A stretch of DNA of 64,000 nucleotides. It comes from Alloactinosynnema sp. L-07 (lineage in GTDB: Bacteria; Actinomycetota; Actinomycetes; Mycobacteriales; Pseudonocardiaceae). The stretch is taken from the NCBI RefSeq assembly GCF_900070365.1, contig NZ_LN850107.1:1054001-1118000 (forward strand), in the 5' to 3' direction. The notes below the pieces were generated by a model. It was not told the origin of the DNA. It did no database searches and was given only the letters and a program-made list of their open reading frames with translations. Below are positions 18,894 through 28,503 of the stretch, piece after piece. Every line of letters begins with the position of its first letter. Position 1 is the stretch's first letter. Both the position numbers and the translations under genes were made by a program.

Positions 18894-21827
18894 ATGAGAC
18901 TCTCCAGAAAATCTCTGTTCCCATTATTGGTATTGGGAATGACCGTGTTGCCCGCTGCCGCGACGCCGAATGAGGCCGACCGGGTCATCGGGATCGCCGC
19001 GATCGACCCCGACCAGGCCACCGGTCCGGTCGGTGCCGACGAGTGGTTCGCCCGACAGCGGCTTTTCCCTGACCCCACAGTCGATCTGGCGGGCAACCTG
19101 TCCAGGGCGCAGGGGCACGCCAAGTCGCTGCAGGCAGGCCACAGTCGCGCGGCGATCCAGAGCCAGGCGCAGGCCGCGGCCTGGCAGTCGCTGGGCCCCG
19201 GCCTCGGCGGACGCGTCTCCGACCTGGCCACCGATCCCACGCGCGCCAACACGATCTACGCGGGCGCGGCGTCCGGCGGGCTGTGGAAGAGCACCGACGG
19301 CGGCAGCACCTTCAGCTACTCCTGGGGTCCGACCCTGCCGCAGAGCGTCGGCGCGGTCGCGGTCGCGGCCAACGGAACGATCTACGTCGGCACCGGCGAG
19401 GGCAACCCCGGCTCCGCGTCGTACTCCTTCCCCGGCAACGGCGTCTACAAGTCGACCGACGGCGGCAGCACCTGGCTGTCGATGGGCCTGACCGGCACCG
19501 ACCGGATCGGCCGGATCTCGATCGACCCCAACAACTCCAACCGCCTCTTCGTCGCCGCAGCGGGCAAGCTCTACCAGCCCGGCGGCGCGCGCGGCCTCTA
19601 CCGCACCGAGGACGGCGGCACGACCTGGCAGCAGGTGCTGGCGGGCGCCAACGACACCACCGGCTCGATCGACGTCTCGATCAGCCCCGACGACTCCAAC
19701 ACGATCTACACCTCGATGTGGGACCACACGCGCACCCCCGCGGGTCGCGTCTACGGCGGCGTCGGCTCCGGTATCCACAAGTCGACCGACGGCGGCGCCA
19801 CCTGGACCCGGCTGGCGGGCGGCCTGCCCGCGTCCAGCTCGAACCTGGGCCGCATGGGCGTCGCGGTCGCCAAGAGCGACCCGAACCGGCTCTACGCCAT
19901 CGCCGCGAACACCCCTGGCAACTTCCTCGGCTTCTGGACCTCCACCAACAAGGGCGCGAGTTGGACCCAGGTGACCAGCTCGTCCACGCTGAGCGGCTCG
20001 CAGTCCACCTTCGGCTGGTGGTTCGGCCGGATCTTCGTCGACCCGCTGGCCGCGCAGCACATCTGGGTGCCCGGCGTGCCGATGCTGGAGTCGACCAACG
20101 CGGGCACGAGCTGGACCAGCAACAGCTCTTCCTTCCACGTCGACCAGCACGCGCTCGCGTTCGACCCGAACGTGGCCAACAAGGTCTACCTCGGCAACGA
20201 CGGCGGCATCTACCGCTCGACCCAGAACGGCTCGCTCAGCGGCTCGTGGACCAAGAGCGGCAACCTGGCGAACATGCAGTTCTACACCGTTGGAGTGTCC
20301 CAACAGGACCCGACGCGGATCAACGGCGGCCTGCAGGACAACGGATCGGTGCGGTCGTGGGCGGGCTGGGGCTCGTACTACGGCGGTGACGGCCTGGCCA
20401 ACGTGATCGACCCGACCAACCACCTCAAGGTGTACGCCTGCTCGCAGAACGGCTCCTGCGGCCGCTCCACCAACGGCGGCAACTCGATGTCGGCGTTCGG
20501 CGCGGCCACCTCCGATCGGTGGAACTGGCTGTCCCCGGTGGCGCTCGACCCGACCACCCCGTCGACGGTCTACTTCGCGGGCAACCGGGTGAACCGCTCG
20601 ACCAACTCGGCCGCGGGCTTCTCGGTGATCAGCCCGAACCTGGCCGTCACCTCCTGGGGCACGGTCAGCGCCATCGGGGTGGCCAAGTCGAACGCCGCGG
20701 TGATCTACGCGGGCACCGACGACGGCAAGCTGTGGGTCACCCGCAACACGGGCTCGACCTGGACCGACATCACCGCGGGCCTGCCCAGCCGGTACATGAC
20801 CAGGGTGACCGTCGACCCGACCGACGCCAACCTGGCCTACATCACGGTGTCGGGCTACCGCAACGGTTCCAGCGCCGCGCAGGTCTTCCGCACCACCAAC
20901 GGCGGGTCGACCTACCAGGCGATCTCGGGCAACCTGCCCGACGCGCCGGTCAACGACATCGTGCTGGACCCGCAGAACCGCAACATCCTGTACGTGGGCA
21001 CCGACGTCGGCGCCTTCACCTCCACCAACGGCGGCGCGAACTGGTCGCCGGTCGGCACTGGCATGCCGCTGGTCCCGGTGACGGACCTGGAGCCGTCGGT
21101 GTCGGCGGGTCAGACGGTGCTGACGGCGGCCACCTACGGTCTCGGCATCTACCAGATCCGGCCCGCGGGCACGCCAAGCAACGACTTCTCGCTGTCGGCG
21201 TCCCCGGCGTCGGCGACGGTGATCCAGGGCTCGTCGGCGACCACGACGGTCAGCACGGCGGTCGTGTCCGGCACCGCGGAGTCGGTGTCCTTCTCCGCGA
21301 CCGGTCTGCCCGCGGGCGCGACCGCGTCGTTCAACCCCACCTCGGTCACCGCGGGCGGCTCCACCACCGCCACGGTCGCCACCTCGGCGTCGACTCCGGC
21401 GGGCACCTACTCGGTGACCATCACCGGCACCGCCGCCTCGGCCGTCAGGAGCACCACGTTCACCCTGACGGTCGCGATCGCGGGCGGCTGCGCGGGCACC
21501 AACGGCACGGATGTGGCGATTCCGGACAACACGACGGTGACCTCGACCATCGTGATCTCCGGCTGCTCGGGCAACGCATCGGCGACCTCGACGGCCGAGG
21601 TGCACATCCGGCACACCTACATCGGTGACCTGGTCGTCAGCCTGGTGGCGCCGGACGGGACCGCTTATGTCCTGCACAACCGGACGGGGTCGAGCACGGA
21701 CAACATCGACAAGGTGTACACGGTGAACCTGTCGTCGGAGGTCCGCGACGGGACTTGGACGTTGCGAGTCCAGGACGCCGCGGCACAGGACGTCGGCACG
21801 ATCGACACCTGGACGCTCACGCTGTGA
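18894..21827 (+). CDS. Large secreted BNR/sortilin-like repeat protein with a C-terminal P domain
   Basis: 977-residue exported protein. The signal peptide is residues 1-26. The body (about 80-760) has many Asp-box repeats of the type STDGGSTW, SxDGGATW or TNKGASW, as in VPS10/sortilin-like and xyloglucanase-type beta propellers. An Ig-like bacterial domain follows (about 765-865, [12 protein letters not shown]). The last about 105 residues form a proprotein-convertase P domain ([26 protein letters not shown]). Actinomycete proteins with this plan are annotated as exo-glycosidases or sialidases without proof, so I do not assign a substrate. ATG 18894 has GGGAAAGGG upstream. Confidence 0.85.
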   Translation: MRLSRKSLFPLLVLGMTVLPAAATPNEADRVIGIAAIDPDQATGPVGADEWFARQRLFPDPTVDLAGNLSRAQGHAKSLQAGHSRAAIQSQAQAAAWQSLGPGLGGRVSDLATDPTRANTIYAGAASGGLWKSTDGGSTFSYSWGPTLPQSVGAVAVAANGTIYVGTGEGNPGSASYSFPGNGVYKSTDGGSTWLSMGLTGTDRIGRISIDPNNSNRLFVAAAGKLYQPGGARGLYRTEDGGTTWQQVLAGANDTTGSIDVSISPDDSNTIYTSMWDHTRTPAGRVYGGVGSGIHKSTDGGATWTRLAGGLPASSSNLGRMGVAVAKSDPNRLYAIAANTPGNFLGFWTSTNKGASWTQVTSSSTLSGSQSTFGWWFGRIFVDPLAAQHIWVPGVPMLESTNAGTSWTSNSSSFHVDQHALAFDPNVANKVYLGNDGGIYRSTQNGSLSGSWTKSGNLANMQFYTVGVSQQDPTRINGGLQDNGSVRSWAGWGSYYGGDGLANVIDPTNHLKVYACSQNGSCGRSTNGGNSMSAFGAATSDRWNWLSPVALDPTTPSTVYFAGNRVNRSTNSAAGFSVISPNLAVTSWGTVSAIGVAKSNAAVIYAGTDDGKLWVTRNTGSTWTDITAGLPSRYMTRVTVDPTDANLAYITVSGYRNGSSAAQVFRTTNGGSTYQAISGNLPDAPVNDIVLDPQNRNILYVGTDVGAFTSTNGGANWSPVGTGMPLVPVTDLEPSVSAGQTVLTAATYGLGIYQIRPAGTPSNDFSLSASPASATVIQGSSATTTVSTAVVSGTAESVSFSATGLPAGATASFNPTSVTAGGSTTATVATSASTPAGTYSVTITGTAASAVRSTTFTLTVAIAGGCAGTNGTDVAIPDNTTVTSTIVISGCSGNASATSTAEVHIRHTYIGDLVVSLVAPDGTAYVLHNRTGSSTDNIDKVYTVNLSSEVRDGTWTLRVQDAAAQDVGTIDTWTLTL

Positions 21828-21839
21828 TCCTTGAATGAG

Positions 21840-21871
21840 GAACGGCCCCCGACTCAGGTCGGGGGCCGTTC
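21840..21871. terminator. Bidirectional terminator hairpin
   Basis: A perfect 14-bp stem (21840-21853 with 21858-21871) with a 4-base loop (TCAG). It sits between the convergent BNR gene and the C-methyltransferase gene and can end both transcripts. Confidence 0.85.
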
Positions 21872-21884
21872 TCATATCGACCTT

Positions 21885-23096
21885 CTAGAGCACGCGGACC
21901 TCGGGTACGTACATGATCCATTTGCCGCCCGCGGCGCGGAACTCCTGTTCCTTGGCGGTGATCTCCTCGGCGTGGTTCCACGCGAACAGGAGCGCGTAGT
22001 CCGGGTACGGGTCGGCGAAGGCCGTCGGTGGCCGGACCGGGAGGTGGACGCCTGGGGTCAGCCTGCCTTGCTTGGCCGGGGTGGTGTCGCACACGAACGA
22101 GACCAGGTCCGGGCCTATTCCGCAGAAGTTGGTGACCGCTGAACTCTTGGCGGTGGCGCCGTAGCCGACGATCGTCTTGCCGTCCGCTTTCAAGGTCCTG
22201 AGCAGGTCGATGAGGTTGTCGCGGATCCGCGTGACCGAGGCGGCGAAGTCGGTGAGCGCCTTGAGTTCCGCTTGGCCGCCTTCTTCGGCGAGCAGTCGGG
22301 CGACCGCTGGTGTCGGGGTGCGGGCTCCCGTCCGGGCGAGGGTGTAGCGCATTCCTCCGCCGTAGGCCGCCAATCGCTCGACATCGACCAAGTCGAACCC
22401 GAACCGCTCGGCCATCGCTCGGACGGACCGGACCGAGAACAGGAAGAAGCGCTCGTTGCAGACCTGGTCGAAGGACGTCTTCTCGATCACGTCCCACAGG
22501 TAGGGGTCCTCGAAGACGAAGACACCGTCCGGACTCAGCAGGGCGTCCACACCGCCAAGCAGCGATGCCACGTAAGGGATCTGACTGATGGTGTCGGTCG
22601 AGTAGATGACGTCGGCGGCACCTTCGGTCGCGAAGACGTCCGCCGCGGTGGACTCCTCGAAGAAGTCGGGCCGGACGCGGACGCCGCGTTCCCTGGCGAG
22701 TCGGGCCACCCCGCCCGCGGGCTCGAAGCCCAGGTGACGGATGCCGGACTCGGCCAGGGTGCGCAGCAGGGAGCCGTCGTTGCAGCCGATCTCGACGAAG
22801 AACGCGTCCGGCTTGGTGAGTTCGGTGGTGAGCAGGCCCAGCGCGGTCCGGGTGAAGTGTTCTGCCATCACCGACGACCCGGAGGAGTGATAGGGGTAGT
22901 CGTCGTGGAACACCCGTTCGCGCTGGACCTCTTCGGTGAGCTGGACCATGGTGCAGGTGGTGCACCGGCCGATGGCGAGGCGGTCGAAGTACTCCCCGTC
23001 GATGTCCTCGGGGAGCAGGAAGGCGTCGGCGAGGGGTTGGCGTCCGAGGTCCAGGAACTCCTCGACGGTGCCGCCGCACACCCGGCATTCGGTCAC
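21885..23096 (-). CDS. NDP-hexose C-methyltransferase family protein with an altered active site
   Basis: 403-residue protein of the TylCIII/NovU/EvaC class I methyltransferase family. An N-terminal zinc site (Cys4, Cys7, Cys45, Cys48), the SAM site VEIGCNDGS (101-109) and the C-terminal half GYGATAKSS are present. The catalytic block that reads Q/H-EH-LxYY in family members is CNERFFLF here (213-220): the His is Arg and the Tyr pair is Phe. It may act on a different sugar, or be inactive. GTG 23096 starts 17 bases after the upstream methyltransferase. It is the last gene of the minus-strand sugar operon. Confidence 0.82.
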   Translation of the reverse strand: MTECRVCGGTVEEFLDLGRQPLADAFLLPEDIDGEYFDRLAIGRCTTCTMVQLTEEVQRERVFHDDYPYHSSGSSVMAEHFTRTALGLLTTELTKPDAFFVEIGCNDGSLLRTLAESGIRHLGFEPAGGVARLARERGVRVRPDFFEESTAADVFATEGAADVIYSTDTISQIPYVASLLGGVDALLSPDGVFVFEDPYLWDVIEKTSFDQVCNERFFLFSVRSVRAMAERFGFDLVDVERLAAYGGGMRYTLARTGARTPTPAVARLLAEEGGQAELKALTDFAASVTRIRDNLIDLLRTLKADGKTIVGYGATAKSSAVTNFCGIGPDLVSFVCDTTPAKQGRLTPGVHLPVRPPTAFADPYPDYALLFAWNHAEEITAKEQEFRAAGGKWIMYVPEVRVL

Positions 23097-23112
23097 TGGT
23101 GCCAGCCCTTCG

Positions 23113-24351
23113 TCAGATCTCGGAGACCGTCGGCAGGGGGACGACGAACTTGCCGCCCCGCGCGAGGAACTCCTGCTCGCGTTCGACGAAACCGTCGCGG
23201 TAGGCCCAGGGGAGGATCAGCAGCTGGTCGGGCTTGAGGGCCTTGGCGTCCTCCTCGGAGACGATGGGGATGCCGGAGCCGGGGGTGACGCAGCCGTGCT
23301 TCTCCGGGCTGACCTCGCCGATGCACGGCAGGTCGTCGGTGGTGACCCCGCAGTACTGCAGCGTCACGTTGCCCTTGGTCGATGCCCCGTATCCCAGGGT
23401 CAGCTTGCCCGCCGCTTTCGAGTCGTCGAGGAAGGCGCGCAGTTCGTCGCGGTGGTCGGTGACGCGGCGGGCGAAGGTCTCGTAGGTGGCCATCGAGTCC
23501 AGCCGGAGTTCGGCCTCGCGCTCGCGGGCCCGCTCGATCGCCGCGGTGTCGATCTTGTGGCGGCTGGGGTCCTTGACCAGGGTGAGGCACAGGCTGCCGC
23601 CGTTGGCCTCGGTGAGCTCGGCCGAGGACACGGTGAGGCCCACGCGGTCGGCCATCCACTCGATCTGGCGCAGCGTGTAGTACTCCAGGTGTTCCTGGCA
23701 GACCGCGTCGTAGGCCAAGGCCTCGATCGTGGAGGCCAGGTCGGTCATCTCGACCATCCACACGCCGTCGTCGGTGAGGATGTCGCGCACGTCGGACATG
23801 AACCCGGTCGGGTCGGGCAGGTCGTAGTACATCGCGATGGAGGTGACGATCTTGGCTTTGCGGTCGCCGAACTTCTCGGCGTAGACGTCCTTGGAGAAGA
23901 AGTCCGGGATCAGGTCGACACTGTCCGGGTAGTACTGGCGCCACTTGTCGCCGGTCGGGTCGATGCCGACCCTGGTGAGGCCCTCGGTGCGGTAGCCCTG
24001 CAGCAGCGTCGAGTCGTTGCTGCCGATGTCGACGACCACGTCGCCCGCGTCGAGGTCGACCAGGCCGGTGAGGGTGGCGACCTTGTCGTGCAGATAGTTG
24101 ATCATGAACGGGCGGATGCCGGAGCGGTATCCATAGTGGACGCCGTACATGAGGGAGAGGTCGGCGGTGTGCTTGAGCTGCACGAGCCCGCAGCCGTCGG
24201 GGGAGCACTTGACCACTTCCAGCGGCGCGGTCGGCACCTCCACGCCCGGCTTGGGGAAGATGCCGGTCAGCGCCTGGGTGCCCAGGTCGAGCACGGGCAG
24301 CAGGGTCCGGTTGCCGCAGATGCGGCACGCGGTGCACTCGATGACGTTCAT
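23113..24351 (-). CDS. NDP-hexose C-methyltransferase, TylCIII/EvaC type
   Basis: 412-residue SAM-dependent methyltransferase that adds a branch methyl to a keto-sugar nucleotide, usually at C3. Zinc cysteines are at 6, 9, 12, 49 and 54, the SAM motif VVVDIGSNDSTLL is near 107-118, and the catalytic block CQEHLEYY (218-225) is intact. The C-terminal domain (GYGASTKGN) is as in TcaB9. It is paralogous to the next gene but keeps all key residues, so it is the better candidate for the working C-methyltransferase. Confidence 0.9.
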   Translation of the reverse strand: MNVIECTACRICGNRTLLPVLDLGTQALTGIFPKPGVEVPTAPLEVVKCSPDGCGLVQLKHTADLSLMYGVHYGYRSGIRPFMINYLHDKVATLTGLVDLDAGDVVVDIGSNDSTLLQGYRTEGLTRVGIDPTGDKWRQYYPDSVDLIPDFFSKDVYAEKFGDRKAKIVTSIAMYYDLPDPTGFMSDVRDILTDDGVWMVEMTDLASTIEALAYDAVCQEHLEYYTLRQIEWMADRVGLTVSSAELTEANGGSLCLTLVKDPSRHKIDTAAIERAREREAELRLDSMATYETFARRVTDHRDELRAFLDDSKAAGKLTLGYGASTKGNVTLQYCGVTTDDLPCIGEVSPEKHGCVTPGSGIPIVSEEDAKALKPDQLLILPWAYRDGFVEREQEFLARGGKFVVPLPTVSEI

Positions 24352-24364
24352 GGTGCCCTCCAGG

Positions 24365-25663
24365 TCAGGGACGGTGTTCGGCGGTCAGCTTCTCCAGCGC
24401 GGGCACGACGTCGTTCGGGCTCGGGGTGGCCCGCACCTCGGTGCGCAGCCGGGCGGCGTTCGCGGCGTGGGACGGGTCGTCCAGGACGCGCTTGAGGCTG
24501 TCGCGCAGCACGTCGGCGGTGAACGTGGTGGAGTTGCCCGCGTAGACCCCGGCGCCGCGCTCCTCCAGCCCGTGCGCGATGGCGACCGGGCCCCACCACT
24601 TCTCGACCTTGAAGTCGTTGGGCACGATGATCTGCGGGACGCCGTACTCCAGCGCCGAGGCCAGGCTGCCGACGCCGCCCTCGTGGACGAACGCCGAGCA
24701 CGACGGCAGCAGCGAGGTGAACGGGACGAAGTCGACGGCCCGGACGTTGTCTGGCAGCGTCGCCGACCCGAGCTGCTGGGCGTTGAGCGTGGCGATCACC
24801 TCGGCGTCGAGGTCGGCCACCGCGTCGAGCAGGTCCTGGGCGGACGACCCGCCGCTGAGGGTGGCGTCCCGGTGCGAGATGCCCTGGGTGATGCAGACCC
24901 GCTTGCGCGTCGGCGGCTCGTACACCCACCGCGGGGTGGCGGCGGGACCGTTGAACGGCACCCCGCGCACCGGGACGTAGTGCACGCCATCGGGCTGCCC
25001 GATCCAGGACGGCGCGGGCGAGATCGTCCACTTCCCGAGCACCACGGACTCGTCGAACTCGCACCCGTAGCGGCCCAGGATCGGCTCCAGCCAGTCCCGC
25101 ATCGGGTCGCCCGCGGTGTCGAACCGCGGCCCGCAAGCCGCGCGCAGCTGCCCGATCCGGTCGACGTTGAGCGTCATCCGGGCGTGGGCCGCGCCGACGA
25201 CCCTGGCCGCGACCGCGCCGGGCAGGGCGGTCGGGTCGGTGATCACCAGATCCGGCTTCCACTGGCGGGCGAAGCCCACCAGGTCGTCGAAGGTCGACTC
25301 CGGGAAGAACGCCATCCGCACGCCGACGGTGAGGTCCTCCAGCTCGATATGCGGATCGCCCCAGCCGAAGTCGCCCTGGACCGACTTGCCGGTGCTCAGC
25401 CCCCGCGGGTCGCAGGGGCCCGCGGGGTCGCCCGGCGTCATCCGGATCGGGTCGTCGCTGGGCACCCCGCCCGCCATCATCGCTTCCAGGTTGAGCATGT
25501 CGCCGATCGCGACGCCGGGCAGCCCGGTGCGCGCGATCGCGTCGGCCAGATCCGGCGGGCCCGCGATGACGACCTCGTGGCCCGCGGTGCGCAGCGCCCA
25601 CGCCAGCGGAACCTGTACGTACAGGTGTGCCCTGAAAGGGTTGGTAACGAAGAGAACCCGCAT
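24365..25663 (-). CDS. Glycosyltransferase family 1 (deoxysugar transferase, EryCIII/DesVII-like)
   Basis: 432-residue GT-B enzyme expected to move the deoxysugar made by the flanking genes to an acceptor. The N-terminal acceptor domain starts MRVLFVTNPFRAHLY. The donor domain holds FVHEGGVGSLASALEYGVPQI, which replaces the usual HHGGxGT. It resembles activator-dependent glycosyltransferases of macrolide and anthracycline pathways, but no DesVIII-type helper gene is nearby. No polyketide or peptide synthase is in the window, so the acceptor is unknown. Confidence 0.87.
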   Translation of the reverse strand: MRVLFVTNPFRAHLYVQVPLAWALRTAGHEVVIAGPPDLADAIARTGLPGVAIGDMLNLEAMMAGGVPSDDPIRMTPGDPAGPCDPRGLSTGKSVQGDFGWGDPHIELEDLTVGVRMAFFPESTFDDLVGFARQWKPDLVITDPTALPGAVAARVVGAAHARMTLNVDRIGQLRAACGPRFDTAGDPMRDWLEPILGRYGCEFDESVVLGKWTISPAPSWIGQPDGVHYVPVRGVPFNGPAATPRWVYEPPTRKRVCITQGISHRDATLSGGSSAQDLLDAVADLDAEVIATLNAQQLGSATLPDNVRAVDFVPFTSLLPSCSAFVHEGGVGSLASALEYGVPQIIVPNDFKVEKWWGPVAIAHGLEERGAGVYAGNSTTFTADVLRDSLKRVLDDPSHAANAARLRTEVRATPSPNDVVPALEKLTAEHRP

Positions 25664-25691
25664 GACAGTCCTTCCGGCTAGATTGAGATCG

Positions 25692-26813
25692 TCAGCCGCG
25701 GCCGAGGATGTCGCGCAGGGCGGTGATGATCTTTTCCTGGAGGTCTTCCGGCAGCGTCGGGTACATCGGCAGGGAGAAGATCTCGTCGGCGACCCGCTCG
25801 GTCACCGGGAGCTCGCCGACGGAGTGGCCAAGGTGGGCGAATCCGGTCATGGTGTGGATCGGCCACGGGTAGCTGATGTTGAATTCGAAGTCGAGTTCCT
25901 TGAGCGCCTTGAGGATCTCGTCCCGCGCGGGGTGGCGCACCACGTAGATGTAGTAGACGTGGTCGTTGCCGTCGGCGATCTGGGGCAGGACCAGCTCGGT
26001 GTCGCCGAGTCCGTCGGCATAGCGCTGGGCCACCGCCCGGCGGTCGGCGATGTAGGTGTCGAGCCTGCGCAGCTTGCGGCGCAGGATCTCCGCGTGCACC
26101 TCGTCGAGTCGGGAGTTGTGGCCGGGCGTGGTGACGACGTAGTACTGCTTCTCCATGCCGTAGCGCCGCAGCTTGCGCAGCCGCTGCTCGGCCTCGTCGT
26201 CGGAGGTGATCACCGCGCCCGCGTCGCCGTACGCGCCGAGGACCTTGGTGGGGTAGAAGGAGAACGCGGCCGCGGCACCGGTCGTCCCCGCCATCCGGCC
26301 GTTTCGCCGCGCGCCGTGCGCCTGGGCGCAGTCCTCCAGGATCTTGAGGCCGTGCTGGGCCGCCAGCCGCTCCAGCGGGTCGAGGTCCACGCACTGCCCG
26401 TAGAGGTGCACCGGGAGCAGGCACTTGGTGCGGTCGGTGATCACCCCGGCCACCTGGTCGGTGTCCATGAGGTACGTGTCGGGATCGATGTCGACGAACA
26501 CCGGCTTGGCGCCCACGGCGTCGATGGCCAGCACGGTCGGCGCCGCGGTGTTGGAGACGGTGACGACCTCGTCGCCGGGGCCGACCCCGATCGCCTGGAG
26601 ACCGAGCTTGACCGCGTTGGTGCCGTTGTCGACCCCGACGCAGTGCGCGACGCCGTGGTAGGCGGCGAACTCGTTCTCGAAGCCCCGCACGCTCTCACCG
26701 AGGATGAGCTGGTCGGAGCGGAACACGGTGTCGACCGCGTCGAGGATGTCCTCGCGCTCGTTCTCGTACTCCCGCCGGTGGTCCCAAACGTAGGTGGTCA
26801 TCGGTGCCGACAT
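25692..26813 (-). CDS. DegT/DnrJ/EryC1/StrS-family sugar aminotransferase
   Basis: 373-residue PLP enzyme that aminates a keto-sugar nucleotide, most likely at C3 as in DesV, TylB and EvaB. The PLP lysine is in [16 protein letters not shown] and the Asp of [10 protein letters not shown] contacts the cofactor. [13 protein letters not shown] and the C-terminal SYPWPIHTM are typical of the 3-aminotransferases. The first ATG (26813) is almost on top of an AAAGGA; ATG 26801 is an alternative. The upstream gene makes the 2-deoxy-3-keto substrate. Confidence 0.88.
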   Translation of the reverse strand: MSAPMTTYVWDHRREYENEREDILDAVDTVFRSDQLILGESVRGFENEFAAYHGVAHCVGVDNGTNAVKLGLQAIGVGPGDEVVTVSNTAAPTVLAIDAVGAKPVFVDIDPDTYLMDTDQVAGVITDRTKCLLPVHLYGQCVDLDPLERLAAQHGLKILEDCAQAHGARRNGRMAGTTGAAAAFSFYPTKVLGAYGDAGAVITSDDEAEQRLRKLRRYGMEKQYYVVTTPGHNSRLDEVHAEILRRKLRRLDTYIADRRAVAQRYADGLGDTELVLPQIADGNDHVYYIYVVRHPARDEILKALKELDFEFNISYPWPIHTMTGFAHLGHSVGELPVTERVADEIFSLPMYPTLPEDLQEKIITALRDILGRG

Positions 26814-26822
26814 TCCTTTCGG

Positions 26823-28214
26823 TCACAGGTTGTTCAGGCAGAGGAGCAGGGTGCGGGCCTCGATGCTGAGGTTGTAGCTGTGTCGTTGCAGCGCCATCAG
26901 CTGCTCGGCGGTGGCCCAGAGGAAGTCCGGCGGCACTTCGAGCGGGAAGTCGTCGTCCTGCACCACGAGGTAGCGGGTCTCGGCGTGCAGGAACCGACCG
27001 CCCTCTTCGGACTGGACGACGTCATAGCGGACGCCTTTTCGGGCCGACAGAAGGTAGTCGAGGAACTCCGGGCGACGGTCGGCCGGGGTGTGGGGGTAGT
27101 CCTCCATCATGAACCGCACCGTGGGACCGATCTCCACGGTGTCGCGGTTGCCCGGCAGGACCTCGGCCCGCACCAGCGCGTGCGGCATCCCGCCGATGTG
27201 CCGGACGACCAGCCCGGCCAGGCCGACGCCATGCGGTGCCAACAGGGGCTGCTGCCAGCTGTGGACCTCGCGGGTCTCGGCGTGGGTCCGCACCCCCACG
27301 ATACTGAAGTTTCCGTGCCCCGCAGGGGAAATCCGGTCGGCGTCGCGCCGCCACCCGACCACGGAGTTCATCGGGACCAGGCGGGCGGACAGCTCGTGCT
27401 CGCTCTTGCGGCCGGTGAACCAACTGAGCACCTCGGTCATGGTGTGCCTGCCGCCCGACTCCGCGCTGCCGAACGTGCCCCCGCCCGCCGGGCCCGCGAT
27501 GGGCAGGCACCCGAGCACCGTCCGGGCGTCCATGTTGATGACGTTGGGCTGCTGAAGCAGCAGGCGGATCTGGCCGAGCGTCAGCCAGCAAAAGTCCTCG
27601 TGGACCGGCACGTCGTCGGTGACCTCGACCACGACGTTTCGGTTGCGCTTCAAGTGGAACCAGGAACCCTGCTCCGACTGGAGGATGTCGACCACCGTGC
27701 GGCCACGACCTGGTTCCCGGAAGTAGTCGACATAGCGCGCGGGCCTGCCGCCGTGCACGCCAAGGTAGTTGCTCGACGTCGCCTGGACCGTCGGCGACAG
27801 CTGCACCATATCGACGTTCCCGGGCTCCATCTTGGCCTGCAACAGGAAGTGCAGGACGCCGTCGAACTCCTTGGCGATGATGCCGAGGATGGCGATGTCA
27901 CGCTGGACCAGGATGGGTTGCCACCACTCGCCGACGTGGCCATGGTTTGTGGTGACGTGCAGTCCTTCGACGGTGTAGAACCGGCCGGTGTGGTGTTCGA
28001 GGTTCCCGGTGTCGGCGGTGCGCCAGCCCGTTGGCTCGGCCAGTTCGTCCAGCGTGATCACGGTGCTCTCGAACGGCTGGTCACGCTTGCCCTTGATCCA
28101 CCCGTCGATGTCGACGGGGCTCACCCGAGACTCGGTCGTCCGCGCCGAGGCGGTGACGCGGTCGGCGACCTCGACGGCCGGGCTCGGGTCGAGCTGAGAG
28201 AGTCGCGCAGGCAC
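26823..28214 (-). CDS. NDP-hexose 2,3-dehydratase, EvaA type
   Basis: 463-residue protein with two tandem repeats of the dehydratase fold (about 30-240 and 255-460). Each has a W-WQPI/WQQPLL segment, an E-PGN-D core (MEPGNVDMVQLSPTVQ and VLPGNRDTVEIGPTVR) and an SEQGSWFH or SEEGGRFLH block. These enzymes remove water from NDP-4-keto-6-deoxyglucose to begin 2,6-dideoxysugar synthesis. It is the first gene of the minus-strand operon dehydratase-aminotransferase-glycosyltransferase-methyltransferases. GTG 28214 is preceded by GGGAG. A 289-base gap to the divergent reductase gene holds the promoters; I see no strong motif in it. Confidence 0.9.
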   Translation of the reverse strand: MPARLSQLDPSPAVEVADRVTASARTTESRVSPVDIDGWIKGKRDQPFESTVITLDELAEPTGWRTADTGNLEHHTGRFYTVEGLHVTTNHGHVGEWWQPILVQRDIAILGIIAKEFDGVLHFLLQAKMEPGNVDMVQLSPTVQATSSNYLGVHGGRPARYVDYFREPGRGRTVVDILQSEQGSWFHLKRNRNVVVEVTDDVPVHEDFCWLTLGQIRLLLQQPNVINMDARTVLGCLPIAGPAGGGTFGSAESGGRHTMTEVLSWFTGRKSEHELSARLVPMNSVVGWRRDADRISPAGHGNFSIVGVRTHAETREVHSWQQPLLAPHGVGLAGLVVRHIGGMPHALVRAEVLPGNRDTVEIGPTVRFMMEDYPHTPADRRPEFLDYLLSARKGVRYDVVQSEEGGRFLHAETRYLVVQDDDFPLEVPPDFLWATAEQLMALQRHSYNLSIEARTLLLCLNNL

Positions 28215-28503
28215 CGGAGGGCTCCCCTTGGGGTCGTGGGACTCCGATCATCGTCGTACGGCAGGTTTTGCCTTGCACCTTCTGGATTGCGGTGCGGTCG
28301 GCGCGACCAGCGCATACCCGATCGGCCCTGCGCCACGGGAAAGCGCGGGCAGGGCATCACCGGAGATGCGCGGCTCATGTGCCGTTGACAGGCTGGTCGA
28401 GCGCCGCCCCGTCACATTCCGAGAATGGGTGACCCATGAATTCGTTGTCCGGTCAGGGGAAAATGTCCGCGAAGGTCGGCACCGGGACGGGGAGGTAGCG
28501 GTC

